64,000 nt of DNA, from NCBI GenBank assembly GCA_007121785.1, contig SKJX01000047.1, positions 1 to 64,000 on the forward strand, given 5' to 3'. Below, one piece after another: positions 16,720 to 26,198 of the stretch. The notes under the pieces are model-generated. The model saw nothing but the letters and a program-made list of their open reading frames with translations, had not been told where the DNA came from and ran no database searches. The position numbers and the translations under genes are program-made. Position 1 is the first letter of the stretch. Each line of letters opens with the position of its first letter. This stretch comes from Nitriliruptoraceae bacterium. Its GTDB lineage: Bacteria > Actinomycetota > Nitriliruptoria > Nitriliruptorales > Nitriliruptoraceae.

Positions 16720-19569
16720 GTGCCGCCACAGCCTGACGACCCACCTGGGCCAACCTCCCTCGACGAGGTGGTCGACCCCGTCCTGCACGTGTCGGAGGAC
16801 GACCCGAAGGTCCCGTCCGTCGACGATCCGCGACTGGCAAGCTTCGTCGGGACCCTCGGGTTCACCCCCGACCCGTTCCAGCTGCGGGCGATGGCGGCCC
16901 TGGCCGACGGACGCTCGGTCCTCGTCGCCGCCCCGACCGGTGCCGGCAAGACGGTGGTGGGGGAGTTCGCCTGCGACGACGCCATCGCCCGAGGCGGCAA
17001 AGCGTTCTACACCACGCCGATCAAGGCGTTGTCGAACCAGAAGTACCGCGACCTGGTCACGCGCTACAGCGAGGAACAGGTCGGGCTGCTGACGGGCGAC
17101 CGGTCGATCAACGGCGATGCCCCGGTGGTCGTGATGACCACCGAGGTGCTGCGCAACATGATCTACGAGTCGTCCCCGACGCTCAAAGGCTTGCGCCACG
17201 TGGTGCTCGACGAGGTGCACTACCTCGCTGACCGCTCGCGCGGGGCCGTGTGGGAGGAGGTCATCGTCCAGGTGCCCGCCTCCGTCCAACTGGCGGCGCT
17301 GTCCGCCACGGTCAGCAACGCGGAGGAGTTCGGCCGCTGGCTCGACCGGGTCCGCGGCGGTCCCGGAACCGTGGAGAGCGGCGACGGCGCGAGCGACCCG
17401 GAGCGCACGGGTGCGGGCTGCGACGTGATCATCGAGGAGGCCCGCCCGGTTCCGTTGCGTCACCACTACTTCGTCAACGAGACCGTGCACGACACCTTCC
17501 GGGCCGGCCGCAAAGGCGGCGCCAGCCGTGAGCACCGTGAACGCGCCGCGCAGGCGCTCGGTGGCGTACCCAACCCCGATGTGATCATGCTCGAGCGGCG
17601 CGCCCGTCAGCGCAACCGCGTGTCGAAGAAGGGACGACGTCAGGGCCCAGAGATCAAGCTGCGCTGGCCCTCTCGGCCGCAGGTGGTCGAGGAGCTCGCC
17701 TCGCGGCGCTGGCTGCCCGCCATCGTGTTCGTCTTCTCCCGGCAGGGATGCGAGGACGCGGTCGAGCAGCTCCGGCGAGCAGGGGTGCGGCTGACCTCGG
17801 CGAAGGAGCGGACCGAGATCGCTTCCATCGTCGACACGATGCTGGCCGAGCTGCCCGACCGTGACCTGCAGGTGCTCGGCTTCGAGAGCTTCCGTGCCGG
17901 CCTGATCGACGGGGTGGCGGCCCACCACGCGGGCATGGTGCCGGCGTTCAAGGAGTGCGTGGAGGTCCTGTTCCAGCGCAACCTGCTCAAGGTCGTGGTG
18001 GCGACCGAGACGCTGGCGCTCGGCATCAACATGCCGGCGCGCACGGTCGTGATCGAGCGGCTGGAGAAGTGGAACGGCGAGTCGCACGTCCTGCTGACCC
18101 CGGGGGAGTACACCCAGCTGACCGGCCGGGCCGGCCGTCGCGGGATCGATCAGGTCGGTCACGCCGTCGTGCTCTACCAGCGCGACCTGGACTTCCAGAC
18201 CGTCGCCAGTCTGGTCGGGACCCGGACCTACCCGCTCCGCAGCTCGTTCGCGCCGTCGTACAACATGGCGGTGAACCTCCTGCGACGCCACGACCTCGAG
18301 CAGGCCGAAGCGCTGCTCGGTGCCTCCTTCGCCCAGTTCGAAGCGGACGAGTCGGTCAGCCGCAAGGTGGAGAAGCTCGCGGAGCTCGACCGCGCGCTGG
18401 ACGGGTACCGAGCCCACCTCCGGTGCGACGCTGGGGACTGGGCGGGCTACTGGGCGATCCGCCAGGAGATCAGCCGCCGCGAGAAGGCGGAGGCCAAGGC
18501 CCGGCGGGACGCGAAGCGGGCCGACATGCGCGATGCGCTGGCCAGCCTCCAGCCCGGCGACGTGCTGCACCTACCGTTCCTGGGTCGGCGGGGGCTGGCG
18601 GCGGTGGTCGGCGTGCACGTCACCAACAAGGGAACGCCCCTCGCGCAGGTCGTCACCGACGACCGGACGCTGACCCGGGTCGGGCCCCGTGAGCTCGAGG
18701 CCCCGCCCAGCCCCGTCGAGCACATCCGACTGCCGCGTCACGGCAACCCACGCCAGAAGGAGTACCGACGCGACATCGCCGCCACGTTGCGCACCCTGGA
18801 CCCACCGGCGATCGAGGAGCAAGCCACCGTCCCGGAGGAGGACGACGACCCTTCGGCCAGCGTCGCTGAGCTCCGTGAGGAGCTTCGCGCCCACCCGTGC
18901 CATGCCTGCCCGGAGCGGTCCGAGCACGAACGCTGGCAGCACCGCGCGGACGAGCTGGTCGGCAAGGCCGGTTCGCTGCGTCGGGAGATCGACACCGCCA
19001 CCGGATCGCTGGTGCGGCAGCTCCACCGCATCCTCGAGGTCCTCACCGACCTCGGCTACGTGGACCAGACCCCGGCGCCGACCGACGCGGGGCTCCGGCT
19101 GGCCGGCGTGTACAGCGAAGCGGACCTGCTGGTCGCTGAGTCGATCCGTCGCGGCCTGCTCGACGGGCTGCAAGCCCCCGAGGTGGCGGGGATGGCCGCC
19201 CTGTTCCTGTACGAACCGCGCGGTGGCGAGCCCACCGAGCGCCCAGACATCCCGACGCTGGCGCTGCAGGAGGCGATCGACGAGGTCGAGGAGCTCGCCG
19301 ACGAACTCCGACAACGCGAACGTGCCGCCGGACTCAAGCCCACGCCTGAGCTCGACGCCGGCTTCGTCGGGCCGGCCTACCGTTGGGCATCCGGTGCCGG
19401 ACTGGACGAGGCCCTCGGGTCGCTCGAGCTGACCGGCGGTGACTTCGTCCGCAACATCAAGCAGGTCGCAGACCTGGTCGGCCAGCTGCGTTGGGTGGCT
19501 GGCCCGGGGTTCGCCAGCGAGGCTCGGGCCGCGGTCGACGCCTTGCGCCGCGGCATCGTCGAAGCATGA
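16720..19569 (+). CDS. helY: Ski2/Mtr4-like RNA helicase HelY
   Basis: Large DEVH-box superfamily 2 helicase of the Ski2-like group, probably acting in RNA processing or decay. About 949 residues. Walker A APTGAGKT near residue 72, TTPIKALSNQK (motif Ia), TGDRSINGDAPVVVMTTEVL, DEVH box near 164, SATVSN (motif III), then the second RecA domain with FVFSRQGCEDA, VAAHHAGMVPAFK, VATETLALGINMPARTV and QLTGRAGRRGID (motif VI). A C-terminal DSHCT domain ends the protein. The gene order tatA-tatC-helY matches Mycobacterium. GTG 16720 or 16651 may start it. Confidence 0.93.
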   Translation: MPPQPDDPPGPTSLDEVVDPVLHVSEDDPKVPSVDDPRLASFVGTLGFTPDPFQLRAMAALADGRSVLVAAPTGAGKTVVGEFACDDAIARGGKAFYTTPIKALSNQKYRDLVTRYSEEQVGLLTGDRSINGDAPVVVMTTEVLRNMIYESSPTLKGLRHVVLDEVHYLADRSRGAVWEEVIVQVPASVQLAALSATVSNAEEFGRWLDRVRGGPGTVESGDGASDPERTGAGCDVIIEEARPVPLRHHYFVNETVHDTFRAGRKGGASREHRERAAQALGGVPNPDVIMLERRARQRNRVSKKGRRQGPEIKLRWPSRPQVVEELASRRWLPAIVFVFSRQGCEDAVEQLRRAGVRLTSAKERTEIASIVDTMLAELPDRDLQVLGFESFRAGLIDGVAAHHAGMVPAFKECVEVLFQRNLLKVVVATETLALGINMPARTVVIERLEKWNGESHVLLTPGEYTQLTGRAGRRGIDQVGHAVVLYQRDLDFQTVASLVGTRTYPLRSSFAPSYNMAVNLLRRHDLEQAEALLGASFAQFEADESVSRKVEKLAELDRALDGYRAHLRCDAGDWAGYWAIRQEISRREKAEAKARRDAKRADMRDALASLQPGDVLHLPFLGRRGLAAVVGVHVTNKGTPLAQVVTDDRTLTRVGPRELEAPPSPVEHIRLPRHGNPRQKEYRRDIAATLRTLDPPAIEEQATVPEEDDDPSASVAELREELRAHPCHACPERSEHERWQHRADELVGKAGSLRREIDTATGSLVRQLHRILEVLTDLGYVDQTPAPTDAGLRLAGVYSEADLLVAESIRRGLLDGLQAPEVAGMAALFLYEPRGGEPTERPDIPTLALQEAIDEVEELADELRQRERAAGLKPTPELDAGFVGPAYRWASGAGLDEALGSLELTGGDFVRNIKQVADLVGQLRWVAGPGFASEARAAVDALRRGIVEA

Positions 19570-19681
19570 TGGGTGCGATCCCACCGCACACCGTCGCCCC
19601 GCTCCGCCGTGCGGCAGGCCCGGTTCGGTGCGCAGGCGCGCCGAGCTCGGGCGTGGCCCGGCCGATCAGGAAGGACCCGAG

Positions 19682-20617
19682 GTGAACGAACCGGACCAGT
19701 TGCCGTTGGGTGTTCCGCTGTTGATCGCGAACCCGTCGGCCGGTGACGGTCGTGAGCAGGTGCTGGGGCGACTCATCCGCGCGCTGCGCGAGCTCGACGT
19801 GGAGCCCGACGTGGTCGTCACCGCCGCCGCGGGGCACGCCGGACGGCTGGCTTCGGAGGCCGCGGCCGAGGGCCGTCGCCTGATCGTCGCGGTCGGGGGT
19901 GACGGCACGGTGCACGAGGTGGTCAACGGGATCATCGATCCGGCGACGGGACGTCCCGTCGCCGGCGATCCCGTCATCGGCGTGGTCAGCGCCGGCAGCG
20001 GGAGCGACCTGCTGCGGACCTTCGGGTTGGACCGACGACCGGAACTGCTCGCCGACCACCTGGTCACGGCCAACGTCCAGCCGATCGACCTCGGTCGGGT
20101 GCAGGTCGAGGGCCCCGCCGGGCCCCGTCAGCGCGTGTTCGTCAACCTGGCCGAGGCGGGCTACGGCGGCCGGGTCACCCAACTGGCCAACCGGATGCCT
20201 CGACGACTCGGGCGCCGCCGCTACGAGGCGGCGATCGTCGCCGCCGTGCTGAGCTTCCGGCGGGTGGAGACGACCGTGACCGTGGATGGTGGCACGGTGG
20301 TCGAGCCTCTCTGCAACGTGATCGTGGCCAACGGGCAGTTCTTCGGTGGGGGGCTGCACGTCGCGCCGAAAGCGCTGCCCGACGACGGGCGGTTCGACGT
20401 GCAGAGCTGGGGCGGCACGCCGATCGACGTGATACGCGCCCAGCCCCAGCTCCGGCGCGGTCACCACCTGCGGCGCGAGGACGTGCGCCAGTGGCGTTCG
20501 ACGAAGGTGAGCGTCAGCGCGGTTCGGCCGCTGGTGGTGGAGGCCGACGGCGAGGTGCTCGGCACGACGCCCGCGAGCTTCGAGGTCCTGGCCGGTGCCC
20601 TCAGGCTGAAGGTCTGA
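19682..20617 (+). CDS. Diacylglycerol/lipid kinase family protein
   Basis: A 311-residue member of the DAGK catalytic-domain family, which phosphorylates diacylglycerol or sphingosine-like lipids with ATP. Seen: LLIANPSAGDGREQ (nucleotide loop), VAVGGDGTVHEVVNGI near residue 73, VVSAGSGSDLLRTFGL, and in the second domain NVIVANGQFFGGGLHVAP and KALPDDGRFDV, the conserved catalytic-region motifs. GTG with AAGGA 6-7 nt upstream. In actinobacteria such proteins can be membrane-lipid kinases; the lipid substrate cannot be told from sequence. Confidence 0.9.
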   Translation: MNEPDQLPLGVPLLIANPSAGDGREQVLGRLIRALRELDVEPDVVVTAAAGHAGRLASEAAAEGRRLIVAVGGDGTVHEVVNGIIDPATGRPVAGDPVIGVVSAGSGSDLLRTFGLDRRPELLADHLVTANVQPIDLGRVQVEGPAGPRQRVFVNLAEAGYGGRVTQLANRMPRRLGRRRYEAAIVAAVLSFRRVETTVTVDGGTVVEPLCNVIVANGQFFGGGLHVAPKALPDDGRFDVQSWGGTPIDVIRAQPQLRRGHHLRREDVRQWRSTKVSVSAVRPLVVEADGEVLGTTPASFEVLAGALRLKV

Positions 20618-20666
20618 ACGTCCGGGGGACGCGCGTCGGGGACGCCGGGTGTGGACGGACGGGGCC

Positions 20667-20672
20667 TACGCT
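20667..20672 (+). promoter_or_regulatory. Putative -10 box for the M24 peptidase gene
   Basis: TACGCT, 43 nt before the ATG at 20716. Confidence 0.35.
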
Positions 20673-20715
20673 GCGACCACCACAGGTCCGCCCACCATCC
20701 GAGGAGCACTCCGCG

Positions 20716-21810
20716 ATGCACGATGATCGGCTGGTCCGTACCCAGCAGGCCCTCCGCAGCCAGGGGTTGGACGCGTTGTTGGTGGGACCGTCGGCCGACC
20801 TGCGCTACCTCGTCGGCTACCACGCCCTGCCGCTCGAGCGGTTGACGCTGCTGGTCGTCCCCGTGGACGGCGAGCCGATCCTCGTCGCCCCGGAACTGGA
20901 GGCGGCCCGCGTGCGCGAGAGCGGCGCTGACCGGTTCGCCGACCCACGCACCTACGGCGAGCGGGACGACCCCGTCCGGCTGGTCGTCGACCACCTGCGC
21001 GCGTGCGGGGCGGCCTCGCACCTGGCCGTGCAGGACCGCCTATGGGCCAGTTTCACGCTCGCGCTGCAGGCGGCGTTGCCCGACGCGCGATGGGAGCCCG
21101 GTTCGCAGGTGATGCGCGAGCTGCGGCTGCACAAGACCGGGGACGAGATCGAGGCGTTGCGGGCCGTCGGTGCGGCGATCGACGAGGTGCACGCCCAGGT
21201 CCCGTCGCTGCTGCGACCGGGCCGCACGGAGGCCGAGGTCGGTCGGGACCTGCACGAGCTGATCCTGCAGGACCACGACGAGGTGAACTTCGTGATCGTC
21301 GCGTCGGGACCGAACGGCGCCTCGCCGCACCACGAGACTGGGGACCGGTCCCTGCAGGACGGGGACGCGATCGTGGTCGACATCGGCGGGACGCGGGACG
21401 GCTACTGCTCCGACATGACCCGCAACTACGTGGTCGGCCACGCACCCGAGGGCTACCCCGAGCTCCACGCCGTGCTCGAGGAGGCCCAGGACCTGGCCGT
21501 GGCCGCGGTCCGTCCGGGCGTCACCGCGGCGTCGATCGACGCCGCAGCCCGTGATCACATCACCGCCGCCGGGTTCGGTGAGCACTTCATCCACCGGACC
21601 GGTCACGGCATCGGCGTGGAAGAGCACGAGGAGCCCTGGATCGTCGGTGGCAACGAACAACCGCTGGCGCCCGGTATGGCCTTTTCGGTCGAACCGGGTA
21701 TCTACATCCCCGACCGCTACGGCGCACGGATCGAGGACATCGTCGTCGTCACCGACGACGGGGTCGAACGGCTCAACCTCCGTCCGCGGGGGATCGTGGC
21801 TGGCGGCTGA
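20716..21810 (+). CDS. Xaa-Pro peptidase family (M24B) metallopeptidase
   Basis: A 364-residue pita-bread aminopeptidase, probably removing residues before proline. The N-terminal creatinase-like domain (RLVRTQQALRSQGLDALLVG) covers about 1-130. The catalytic domain has the five metal ligands: Asp222 in DIGGTRDGY, Asp233 in CSDMTRNY, His in HRTGHGIGVEEHEEP, Glu in VEPGIYIP and Glu in RIEDIVVV. Starts at ATG with GAGGAG about 10 nt upstream. It could be an aminopeptidase P or a prolidase; both share these ligands. Confidence 0.93.
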   Translation: MHDDRLVRTQQALRSQGLDALLVGPSADLRYLVGYHALPLERLTLLVVPVDGEPILVAPELEAARVRESGADRFADPRTYGERDDPVRLVVDHLRACGAASHLAVQDRLWASFTLALQAALPDARWEPGSQVMRELRLHKTGDEIEALRAVGAAIDEVHAQVPSLLRPGRTEAEVGRDLHELILQDHDEVNFVIVASGPNGASPHHETGDRSLQDGDAIVVDIGGTRDGYCSDMTRNYVVGHAPEGYPELHAVLEEAQDLAVAAVRPGVTAASIDAAARDHITAAGFGEHFIHRTGHGIGVEEHEEPWIVGGNEQPLAPGMAFSVEPGIYIPDRYGARIEDIVVVTDDGVERLNLRPRGIVAGG

Positions 21811-21883
21811 CCGACGTGCGCCGGTGTGCCGGCGAGCGACGGTCCGAAGACCACGGGCCACCGACGACAGGGAGCGGATGACG

Positions 21884-22327
21884 ATGGAACAGGATGACCG
21901 GCCGGTCGAGGTACGACGGGCGCGCATCGAGGAGATCCGGTCGCTGGCGAGTGAGTACAAGCGCGAGCAGGACCACCGCTTCGGTCGTCCGACGGACCCG
22001 CCGCTACCGCAGGGCGGGATCTTCTGGCTGGCGACCGATCCGGATGAGGGCACGGCCCTCGGCTACGCCGCTGGCACCCTGCGGCCGACCGGCTGCACGA
22101 TCGGGCCGGTGTTCACCCGCGAGCAGGCCCGCCGACGTGGCGTGGGGGAAGCGCTGCTGCGTGCCATCCAGGTCTGGGCCGAGGATACGAGGGTGCCGGT
22201 GGTCGAGATCTCGGTGGCCACGGAGAACGAGGAGGGCCAACGGTTCCTCGAGGCGCTCGGCTACGAACCCCGCCGGGTCCTGATGTCGATGGTGCCCACC
22301 AGCGCCCGGACGCGATCGACCGTCTAG
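21884..22327 (+). CDS. GNAT-family N-acetyltransferase
   Basis: 147 residues. The acetyl-CoA pyrophosphate loop region is visible as FTREQARRRGVGEALLRAI (Q/R-x-x-G-x-G/A type), preceded by GPVFTR and followed by VEISVATENEEGQRFLEALGY, the typical motif B end. N-terminal part VEVRRARIEEIRSLASEY is standard. Two ATGs compete (21878 and 21884); GGAG at 21871 is better spaced for the second. Substrate unknown. Confidence 0.85.
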   Translation: MEQDDRPVEVRRARIEEIRSLASEYKREQDHRFGRPTDPPLPQGGIFWLATDPDEGTALGYAAGTLRPTGCTIGPVFTREQARRRGVGEALLRAIQVWAEDTRVPVVEISVATENEEGQRFLEALGYEPRRVLMSMVPTSARTRSTV

Positions 22328-22362
22328 GCACGCCGTTCTCCCCGAGCAACAGGAGCCTCCAG

Positions 22363-23553
22363 GTGCACGCGTTGAACGAGGACGAACGCTCGCTGATCGA
22401 GCTCACCCGTGGCTTCGTCGCGGCCGACGTCGCACCCAGCGCCGATGCGTACGAGCGCGCACACACCTTCCCCCGTGAGCTGTTCGATCAGTTGGCGGCC
22501 ATGGATCTGACCGGACTGCCCTTCGGTGAGGACGTCGGCGGCTCCGCTCTCGCCCAGCGTGTCTCCCTGCTGGTCATCGAGGAGTTGTCGCGGTCGTTCC
22601 TCGTCCTGGGCATGGGGCTGTCGGTCCACACGCTGGCCACCTGGGCGATCGACACGTTCGGTACGGCCGAACAGCGCGAGCGCTTCGTCCCCGACCTCGT
22701 CGCTGGTCGGTCGCTCGGGGCGTACGCCCTGTCGGAGCCGGAGTCGGGGTCGGACGCCGCTGCCATGACCACCCGGGCCGTGCGGGACGGTGACCACTAC
22801 CGCCTGTCCGGCACCAAGGCCTGGGTCACCCACGGTGGCGTGGCGGACCGGTACCTGGTCCTGGCGCGCACCGGGGAGGAGCGCTCACGAGGCATCAGCG
22901 CGTTCGTCATCGACGCGGACCAGCCCGGGATGACCGCCGCTGCCCCGGAGTCGAAGATGGGGCTGTGGGCGTCACCCACCGCGCAGTTGCTCTTCGACGA
23001 CTGCCACGTGCCGGCCGACCGGCTGCTGGGCGGCGAGGAAGGGCGTGGCTACGTGATGGCGCTCGCGGCCCTCGACGGGGGGCGGCTGGGCATCGCCGCC
23101 TGTGCGGTCGGTCTCGCCCAGGGCGCGCTGGACCACGCGATCGCCTACGCACAGGAGCGCGAGCAGTTCGGCCGGCCGATCCTCGAGTTCCAAGGCGTCA
23201 GCTTCCTGCTCGCCGACATGGCGACCCGGACGGAGGCCGCACGAGCGCTCTACCGGCGAGCTGCGGAGCGACGGGATCACGCGGCCGGCCAGGGGATGTT
23301 CGCCAACCGCCCGGGTGCCGGTACCGGGTACTCGACCAGCGCTGCGGCCGCGATGGCGAAGCTGACCGCCACCGACGCGGCGATGCAGACCACCACCGAC
23401 GCGGTCCAGGTCTTCGGCGGCGCGGGCTACACCACCGACCATCCCGTGGAGCGGTACCTGCGCGAGGCCAAGGTCCTGCAGATCCTGGAGGGCACCAACC
23501 AGATCCAGCGGCTGGTGATCGGCCGGCACCTCGCGGCGGGGACCGGACCGTGA
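22363..23553 (+). CDS. Acyl-CoA dehydrogenase
   Basis: FAD enzyme that oxidises acyl-CoA to enoyl-CoA. 396 residues. Seen: YALSEPESGSDAAAMTTRA (FAD/substrate loop), GTKAWVTHGGVADRYLV, the LGGEEGRGYVMALAALDGGR helix start, EREQFGRPILEFQ, and the C-terminal LREAKVLQILEGTNQIQ whose Glu376 is at the catalytic-base position of the short- and medium-chain type. GTG with AGGAG upstream. It overlaps the next membrane-protein gene (GTGA). Chain-length specificity cannot be read from the sequence; the strong QFGRPI and EGTNQI motifs exclude isovaleryl-type placement of the base. Confidence 0.93.
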   Translation: MHALNEDERSLIELTRGFVAADVAPSADAYERAHTFPRELFDQLAAMDLTGLPFGEDVGGSALAQRVSLLVIEELSRSFLVLGMGLSVHTLATWAIDTFGTAEQRERFVPDLVAGRSLGAYALSEPESGSDAAAMTTRAVRDGDHYRLSGTKAWVTHGGVADRYLVLARTGEERSRGISAFVIDADQPGMTAAAPESKMGLWASPTAQLLFDDCHVPADRLLGGEEGRGYVMALAALDGGRLGIAACAVGLAQGALDHAIAYAQEREQFGRPILEFQGVSFLLADMATRTEAARALYRRAAERRDHAAGQGMFANRPGAGTGYSTSAAAAMAKLTATDAAMQTTTDAVQVFGGAGYTTDHPVERYLREAKVLQILEGTNQIQRLVIGRHLAAGTGP

Positions 23554-23915
23554 GCGAGCCGCCGGACGATGGCCCCCCCGCCGGCGGTGCACCTTCGACA
23601 CGGACGCTGACCGACCACGACCGTCGTCGGCTGCGGGTCGGTCAGCGCGTGGCACTCAGCGGTCTCGTGCTCGGGCTGGTCGCGGCCGCGGCCGTGGGCC
23701 TGTTGGGCGCGAGCGGCAGCGCCGGCCTCGCCGTCCTCCTCGTGCTCGGCTCGGCCGGGTGCGTCGTCGCGGCGTTCGTGACCGCCGTGTTGGCGATGGT
23801 CGACGAGTGGCGACGGGAACCGGTCGCCCGGCGTCGCGCCTGGGTGGCGCTCGGCTACGCGCTGCTTGGCGTGGGGCTGCTGGTCCTGTCGATGGGCGCC
23901 GTCGCGAGTGCCTGA
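23550..23915 (+). CDS. Small membrane protein, three helices
   Basis: 121 residues, translationally coupled to the acyl-CoA dehydrogenase by a GTGA overlap. The first 35 residues are polar. Three hydrophobic segments follow: VALSGLVLGLVAAAAVGLLG, LAVLLVLGSAGCVVAAFVTAV and WVALGYALLGVGLLVLSMGA, with a basic loop (EWRREPVARRRA) that should be cytoplasmic. No family recognised. Confidence 0.7.
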   Translation: MSEPPDDGPPAGGAPSTRTLTDHDRRRLRVGQRVALSGLVLGLVAAAAVGLLGASGSAGLAVLLVLGSAGCVVAAFVTAVLAMVDEWRREPVARRRAWVALGYALLGVGLLVLSMGAVASA

Positions 23916-23991
23916 CGGGCGGCGTCGCGGCAGCGAGCGCCTGAAGCACGGTTACGGGGTCGGCCTGCCGGCCGCGACCGGCGCGACCAAC

Positions 23992-23997
23992 TACCCT
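23992..23997 (+). promoter_or_regulatory. Putative -10 box for the amidohydrolase gene
   Basis: TACCCT, 55 nt before GTG 24053. Confidence 0.3.
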
Positions 23998-24052
23998 GCT
24001 CGTCGGCCGGCGGGCAGGCCCCGTCGGTCGTGAGACGCCGACCGGAGCGCGC

Positions 24053-25651
24053 GTGACCAGCACCCTGCCGGCCCCGACCAGGGCCGGCGTCCGACCGGGT
24101 CCCCGCGGGACCCTCCTCGTCGCTGACCGCGTCATCACCCTCGGTCACGCCCGCAAGGACGCCCGCGCGGTGCTGGTGCGCGGCAGTCGCGTGGTCTGGG
24201 TCGGCGACGATCCAGAGCAGGCGCCGCCACATCAGCAGCGGCACGAGCTACCAGGCTGCGTGATCGGCCCGGCCTTCGTCGATGCTCACGTCCACCTCAC
24301 ACCGACCGGGCTCGGGTTGATCGGCCTGGACCTCTCGGAGGTCCGGTCGGCGGCGGACCTGCGTCGCGCGGTCGCGAGCTACGCGGGTCAGCACACGGGC
24401 CGCGTGATCTGGGGGCACGGTCTCGACCCCGAACGGTTCGACGATCCGTTGCCGACCCCCGACGAGCTGTCACGGATCGCCGGCGAACGATCGGTCTACC
24501 TCTCACGCGTCGACGGCCACGCGGCCCTCGTCGACCGGTGGACGCTGAGTGCGGCACCGTTGGCGCGCGCCGACGGCGTCGAGGTCGGGCCCGGCGGGCC
24601 CACCGGCATGCTCAAGCGCGAGGCGAACCACATCGCCCGTCGCTGGGCCGTGGGCGCGATGGAGTCGGCCGAGCTCGCCGCCGCCCGACGGACCGCGGTC
24701 GCCACCGCAGCCAGCCGGGGGATCGCCTCGGTCCACGAGATGGGCGGCCCGGACATCATGGGGCTGGACGATTTCGACGCGTGGGCGACAGGTGAGTGGC
24801 CGATCGAAGTCGTGCCCTACTGGGGCGGCCTCGACGTCGGCGTCCCGATCGAACGGGAGCTGCGTCAGATCGGTGGGGACCTGCTGCTCGACGGCTCCCT
24901 GGGGTCTCACACCGCCGCGCTGTGCAGCCCGTACCACGACCGCCCGGAGGAGTCCGGGCACCTCGAACTGGACGACGAGACGCTCACCCAGTGGTTCCTG
25001 GAGGTCACCCACGCGGGGCTGCAGTCCGCCGTCCACGCCATCGGTGACGCCGCGATCCGTCAGGCGATCCGGTGCTGGGCCGACGTGGCCGAGCGGCTCG
25101 ACCCTCACGGCGGCACCGACCTCGTACGGCGCGGCCGCCACCGAGTCGAGCACGGCGAGGTGCTCCCGCCCGAACTCCTGGACGAGTTCGCCGAGCTCGG
25201 GCTGGTGCTGTCCGCACAGCCGGCGTTCGAGGATCGGTGGGGCGGTCCGGGCGGGATGTACGCCCGACGGCTGGGCCCGACACGGGTCCGTTGGACCAAC
25301 CCGTTCCGGGGGGTCGCCGACCTCGGGATCCATCTGGCGTTCGGCTCCGACGCCAACGTGACTGAGATCGACCCCTGGGGGGCGGTGTACGCCGCGCAGC
25401 ATCGACCTGGCGGCGAGCACGAGGTCAGCCGGCTCGAGGCCGTGTCCATGTCGACGCTCGGTGGGCGCAGCGCCGCCCGTCAGGAGCGCTACGTCGGCGT
25501 GGTCCGTGCGGGGATGCGGGCTGATCTGGCCGCGTTCGAGGGGGATCCGTACGCCGCGGACGACCCACGGAGCGCCCGCGGGGTCCTGACGCTCGTCCAC
25601 GGACGCGTGGCCCACGGCCAGGCGCCGCTACCGGATGCCCCGGGTCGCTGA
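24053..25651 (+). CDS. YtcJ-like amidohydrolase
   Basis: A 532-residue metal-dependent hydrolase of the amidohydrolase superfamily, Amidohydro_3/YtcJ type. The N-terminal beta part holds VLVRGSRVVWVGDD. The metal site shows FVDAHVHLTPTG (HxH) near residue 80, SRVDGHAALVDRW, LQSAVHAIGDAAI, RHRVEHGEVLPPE and the late Asp in LAFGSDANVTEIDPW. The end (VGVVRAGMRADLAAFEGDPY) is the standard return to the small domain. Substrates in this group are varied amides or cyclic compounds, so the role is open. A strong hairpin lies 320 nt downstream. Confidence 0.9.
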   Translation: MTSTLPAPTRAGVRPGPRGTLLVADRVITLGHARKDARAVLVRGSRVVWVGDDPEQAPPHQQRHELPGCVIGPAFVDAHVHLTPTGLGLIGLDLSEVRSAADLRRAVASYAGQHTGRVIWGHGLDPERFDDPLPTPDELSRIAGERSVYLSRVDGHAALVDRWTLSAAPLARADGVEVGPGGPTGMLKREANHIARRWAVGAMESAELAAARRTAVATAASRGIASVHEMGGPDIMGLDDFDAWATGEWPIEVVPYWGGLDVGVPIERELRQIGGDLLLDGSLGSHTAALCSPYHDRPEESGHLELDDETLTQWFLEVTHAGLQSAVHAIGDAAIRQAIRCWADVAERLDPHGGTDLVRRGRHRVEHGEVLPPELLDEFAELGLVLSAQPAFEDRWGGPGGMYARRLGPTRVRWTNPFRGVADLGIHLAFGSDANVTEIDPWGAVYAAQHRPGGEHEVSRLEAVSMSTLGGRSAARQERYVGVVRAGMRADLAAFEGDPYAADDPRSARGVLTLVHGRVAHGQAPLPDAPGR

Positions 25652-26198
25652 CCCCGGAAGAGCGCGCGCCGAGCGCAGGGCCTGCTCGCAGACCGGTGGG
25701 GCGTTTGACGGGTCGGGCCCCCCGCTGGTTGCGTACCGCCCGACAACAGCGACGGTCACGGACCTCCCGGGGGCGGACCGTCTCCCAGCCGGCCAGCGGC
25801 AGCGGGGTCGGGGTCGCCCCGCCGCTGACCGTCGGCCGGCGGTTCGGGGGCGGTGGAGCCGGGGCGTCCGTCGACCGATCGCGGGGGAGACCGGCTCAGT
25901 AGACAACGCGTCGGGCGCACCGTTCCGGCTCGCGCGGCCCCAACGGCTCGGACCTCCTCCGCCGCTCGCCGAGGCCCCGGGTTCCGACACCCGGGGCCTC
26001 ACGGCGTCCCTGCGGCGTCGGCAGCGTTGGCTGCATCCGTGGGGAACGGACGATCGTGGCCTTGCCTCGCCTCTCGCGCTCTGGTATCAACCGCGCTCCT
26101 CGGCCGACCAGGCGCCCCTCAGACGTTGGCACACTGGTGACAGCAGCCCGCCTACCGTCCCGTGACGCGCCACCAGCCGCGTGCACCAGGAGTTCCCC
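25652..26198. other. Non-coding stretch with strong hairpins
   Basis: No convincing gene in 547 nt. Two structures stand out: an extended fold at 25788-25840 (outer GCCGGC arms, then CAGCGG/CCGCTG and GGGG/CCCC) and the perfect 12-bp hairpin at 25970-25999. A possible -10 box, TACCGT (26153-26158), precedes the DUF4193 gene. I looked for RNase P, tmRNA and SRP signatures and found none. Confidence 0.5.
25970..25999. terminator. Strong hairpin, possible bidirectional terminator
   Basis: Twelve uninterrupted base pairs (GAGGCCCCGGGT with ACCCGGGGCCTC) around the hexaloop TCCGAC. No T-tract follows on either strand, so it would be a non-classical, stem-only terminator or a processing barrier. 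Confidence 0.5.

Noticed and set aside
25635-26165. 176-residue plus-strand frame after the amidohydrolase
   Set aside because: Low-complexity Arg/Pro/Gly composition, no start signal, and it spans the strong hairpin at 25970.
25652-26198. RNase P RNA, tmRNA or SRP RNA in the non-coding gap
   Set aside because: No conserved core sequences of these RNAs are present.
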